A stretch of 33,386 nucleotides of DNA from an uncultured Clostridia bacterium (lineage in GTDB: Bacteria > Bacillota > Clostridia > Christensenellales > CAG-1252): the NCBI GenBank assembly GCA_945482995.1, contig CALYRM010000013.1:1-33386 (forward strand). The letters run 5' to 3'. The position numbers and the translations under genes are program-made. Below, one piece after another: positions 31,079 through 33,386 of the stretch. Within the stretch, counting starts at the first letter, position 1. Each line of letters begins with the position of its first letter. The notes under the pieces are model-generated. The model had not been told where the DNA came from. It did no database searches and saw nothing but the letters and a program-made list of their open reading frames with translations.

Positions 31079-33220
31079 TTATTCTTCCGTTTCTTTAGTT
31101 TCTTTTTTGCTCGGTACTTTAAACCAAGAGGACAAATAATTGAAATAATTGCAGTCTATCGAATTTACTTTTTTATCATTTTTGTTTATACAAATATCCC
31201 AAACAAGATAACCCATATAAACGGTTAAACCTACCCAAACAATTGAGAATATAATTGCAACGGGATCGCCTGCTGTCATTGCTATTTCTTGTGCGTTTGC
31301 TCCACCTGCAATGTACTTGCAAATCATAAGTTCATAGCACAATGAAAGCGTTGATATAATGCTCAATGCTGCGGTTGTTGTCAAAATTCTTCTCTCTCCT
31401 GTCAATATTGCAAACAAGAATAGTATAGATAAAGCAATTACACTGACCATAGGAGTCATACGAACGGCAAATGTAAATACAACCAACATTGTGTATCCTA
31501 CTAGCAGTATGAGTTGTTGTCTGTCTCTTGATTTGATATAAATTCCTATGCAATATAACATACCAAGCGCTACTAAAATTGCACTCATTACTATGCCTGC
31601 TGTGTTTACGCTAAGCCCGGATTGACCGCACATTGCATACAAGTTGAATGCACCGTCGGTGAATAGCTTGTTGGTCGAGAATATCGTGCAGTAGCGTTCC
31701 AATACGATAAACGGTCTGCCTGCGGCGAAGAAATTGAAGGACAAAGGTAGCGTTATAATATATGAAGCCACTATCGAAACTGTTGCAGAAACCGGCAATA
31801 CGGTTCTTGTTTCGGGATTCTTGATATATATAACTACCGCATACGCAATCAAAAGTGGTAATACCCATAAGCTTTCAGCCATAAATAGCACGGATAAGGT
31901 ATAATAAACGGTCAATTTGATAATCTTCTTATCTCTTGCGTTGATAAGAGCCAACATCAAGAACAATATTCCGATTGACAAGTATGAACCGTAAAGCGTG
32001 CTTAGCATAAATAATGCCGGGAATAGCGCATAAGCCAATGCAATTACAAATGATTTCATTGGACTTAGTTTCTTATTTGCTATTACAAATATTATGAATA
32101 CTATTATAATATCGGCAACAATAGCAGGTATTTTAAGGAATATCGCCATTCCTTGTGTGCCCGTCAAAAGTCCGAAAGCCTTTGCCAATAAGCCCATTAT
32201 CCAAAGAATATAGCTAACGCCCGGGGTATAATATATAGTCGAATTGAAATAATAAGAGATAATACCCTCTTTTGCAAAACCGTTTGCTTGAAGCATTAGG
32301 TTATTTAATTGGTCGCCATGTCCGTAAATTGTGAGCGATAATACTAATCTAATCAAGAAAGCGGCAAGTGCGGCTGCTGTCACCAAGAATGCGCTTGAAG
32401 TTAAGAATTTTTTCGCTTTTCCGCCCTTGTCATCATTTGGCGTTTGGAGAGAGTCAATATTATCCTTTGATTTTAATCTGCGATATGCAACGTATCCAAA
32501 GTACGTTAATGCAGAACCCAATACAACGATAAGCGTTGTGAATATAATTCCTCTTGTGGTTGTGAGGTAAGTCGATGAAAAACCGCTCGCGCCTTTACGT
32601 CCCAAATCAAATACAACCAAGCCTGTTGCTTCGGTAGCAGGGTCTTTAATTTTCTTTAATGAAATATTATCAAAGTAAGCGTAGCCTTGAGTTACGTTTG
32701 AAGCATCTGTTCCCAAACCAAAACGCACGTTTACTTTGTCGTATGAATTATTTTTGAAGCAAACTTGTATTGTTTGCCAGCCAACCGATAACTCAGTGAT
32801 GGATTGAGAAATCTGCGATGATTCAGCCAAGCCAACGAATGCGCCCAAACTACCCTCTTTTTTAATCTTTGACGTAATTTTCACATCTACCGACAAAACG
32901 TAAACCGCATTTTTATCCAATGCAACCTCTTGTGAAAAATAACCGTAAGAACCTGCGGTTTTGCTATCAATACCAATATAGGTACGACCATGTGCGGCAC
33001 TTTCATTTTCATAATCGGTAGTACCTGCAGTCAAAACCTTTTCGGTATAGGTAACCTTTGCATCTTCGTCGGTAAAGTACGTCCAATTTGCCGATTTATT
33101 TTCCAAATTGGAGTTTATCATTATTTCTTGGTTGTATGCAATAGTATCTTTACAACCAACCAATAGCATGGTTGATAAAATTAATATAGCTATTACACAT
33201 ATAATAATACCTTTTTTCAT
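31079..33220 (-). CDS. Lipobox / carbohydrate-binding-like / GT-C-like polytopic membrane protein
   Basis: I do not recognise an exact family. Residues 1-22 are a lipoprotein-type signal with lipobox LVGC (20-23), so C23 may be lipidated. Residues about 30-190 look like a beta-sandwich carbohydrate-binding module (CBM4/9-like), with GYFSQEV near 93 and YFDNISL at 182-188. A membrane helix follows (about 223-246), a charged linker, then about a dozen helices from 275. The loop YGHGDQ (299-304) before a YYTPGVSYIL stretch (330-339), and AFNLYAMCG (524-532), resemble GT-C glycosyltransferases that use lipid-linked sugars. D303 would be the candidate catalytic acid. The tail is basic and cytoplasmic-looking. 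It heads the comM-dprA-topA-trmFO operon, with GAGG before the ATG. The substrate is unknown. Confidence 0.7.
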   Translation of the reverse strand: MKKGIIICVIAILILSTMLLVGCKDTIAYNQEIMINSNLENKSANWTYFTDEDAKVTYTEKVLTAGTTDYENESAAHGRTYIGIDSKTAGSYGYFSQEVALDKNAVYVLSVDVKITSKIKKEGSLGAFVGLAESSQISQSITELSVGWQTIQVCFKNNSYDKVNVRFGLGTDASNVTQGYAYFDNISLKKIKDPATEATGLVVFDLGRKGASGFSSTYLTTTRGIIFTTLIVVLGSALTYFGYVAYRRLKSKDNIDSLQTPNDDKGGKAKKFLTSSAFLVTAAALAAFLIRLVLSLTIYGHGDQLNNLMLQANGFAKEGIISYYFNSTIYYTPGVSYILWIMGLLAKAFGLLTGTQGMAIFLKIPAIVADIIIVFIIFVIANKKLSPMKSFVIALAYALFPALFMLSTLYGSYLSIGILFLMLALINARDKKIIKLTVYYTLSVLFMAESLWVLPLLIAYAVVIYIKNPETRTVLPVSATVSIVASYIITLPLSFNFFAAGRPFIVLERYCTIFSTNKLFTDGAFNLYAMCGQSGLSVNTAGIVMSAILVALGMLYCIGIYIKSRDRQQLILLVGYTMLVVFTFAVRMTPMVSVIALSILFLFAILTGERRILTTTAALSIISTLSLCYELMICKYIAGGANAQEIAMTAGDPVAIIFSIVWVGLTVYMGYLVWDICINKNDKKVNSIDCNYFNYLSSWFKVPSKKETKETEE

Positions 33221-33231
33221 TAAAATTTACC

Positions 33232-33247
33232 TCATAAATATTTATGA
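33232..33247. promoter_or_regulatory. 16-bp perfect palindrome in the leader of the membrane protein gene
   Basis: TCATAAATATTTATGA lies between the predicted transcription start and the ATG, overlapping the GAGG ribosome site at one edge. It could be an operator or simply AT-rich chance. The rest of 33248-33386 beyond the promoter is AT-rich with no gene I can support. Confidence 0.35.
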
Positions 33248-33280
33248 TTACAGTAATACTATTTTACCGTAGTCACATTC

Positions 33281-33309
33281 ATTGTAATATCAATTAAGAT
33301 AAAAATCAA
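33281..33309 (-). promoter_or_regulatory. Promoter of the membrane protein-comM-dprA-topA-trmFO operon
   Basis: On the minus strand TTGATT (33309-33304), 17 bases and TACAAT (33286-33281) are followed by a predicted start near 33274 and a leader of about 54 bases. The region upstream is very AT-rich. Confidence 0.65.
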
Positions 33310-33386
33310 GTATATATAAAAAATATTATATTAAATATTTTTATTTAGTAATATTCAATATATAGTGCATATTCGTCATCATTGGC

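Overview
The window is one dense, single-direction stretch of an AT-rich Bacillota chromosome, most likely an uncultured member of Clostridia. This is inferred from gene order, strong AGGAGG-type ribosome sites, TTG/GTG starts, PcrA and a SpoVM-like sporulation peptide; I cannot place it below class. Every gene supported here is on the minus strand, so transcription runs from high to low coordinates. All the genes encode housekeeping functions except one lineage-specific membrane protein. No transposase, prophage, CRISPR array, rRNA or tRNA was found.

Layout, in transcription order. (1) 33220-25062: a lipobox/carbohydrate-binding/GT-C-like membrane protein, then comM (yifB), dprA, topA and trmFO, packed with overlaps behind a good promoter at 33281-33309. 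hslV and hslU follow after a hairpin element. (2) 22256-19225: hisS and aspS. (3) 18708-16888: thioredoxin and a cysteine desulfurase, each isolated between repeat clusters and together bracketed by two 180-bp direct repeats differing at about 4 positions. (4) 16294-13995: a 36-aa membrane-type small protein and pcrA behind one promoter. (5) 13841-11901: ligA with its own promoter and terminator. (6) 11403-251: yicC, gmk, rpoZ, coaBC, priA, def, fmt, rsmB, rlmN, rsgA, rpe, thiN and a 26-codon TTG-start ORF that matches SpoVM in length, position and key residues, ending in a rho-independent terminator. This is the order I know from Bacillus subtilis, but without remA, prpC and prkC.

The main unexplained content is intergenic. 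At least three interspersed repeat types fill almost every gap between transcription units. R1 is a short palindromic unit whose stem ends change in compensating pairs between copies (ATCCT/AGGAT, ATTCC/GGAAT, ATCCC/GGGAT, ATGTC/GACAT). R2 is a chain of about five hairpins, each beginning and ending in AT and separated by a constant TTC, present in four copies with covarying stems. R3 is a roughly 67-bp unit that ends in an R1 hairpin. They lie outside all genes and nearly always in one orientation. One degenerate copy supplies the -35 box of ligA, and one R2 copy fills the trmFO-hslV gap exactly.

Functionally the genes cover nucleotide and CoA metabolism (gmk, coaBC, thiN, rpe), translation initiation and modification (def, fmt, rsmB, rlmN, rsgA, trmFO, hisS, aspS), DNA processing (priA, ligA, pcrA, topA, dprA, comM), proteolysis (hslVU) and sulfur/redox chemistry (cysteine desulfurase, thioredoxin). 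The hidden spoVM implies the organism makes, or descends from makers of, endospores.
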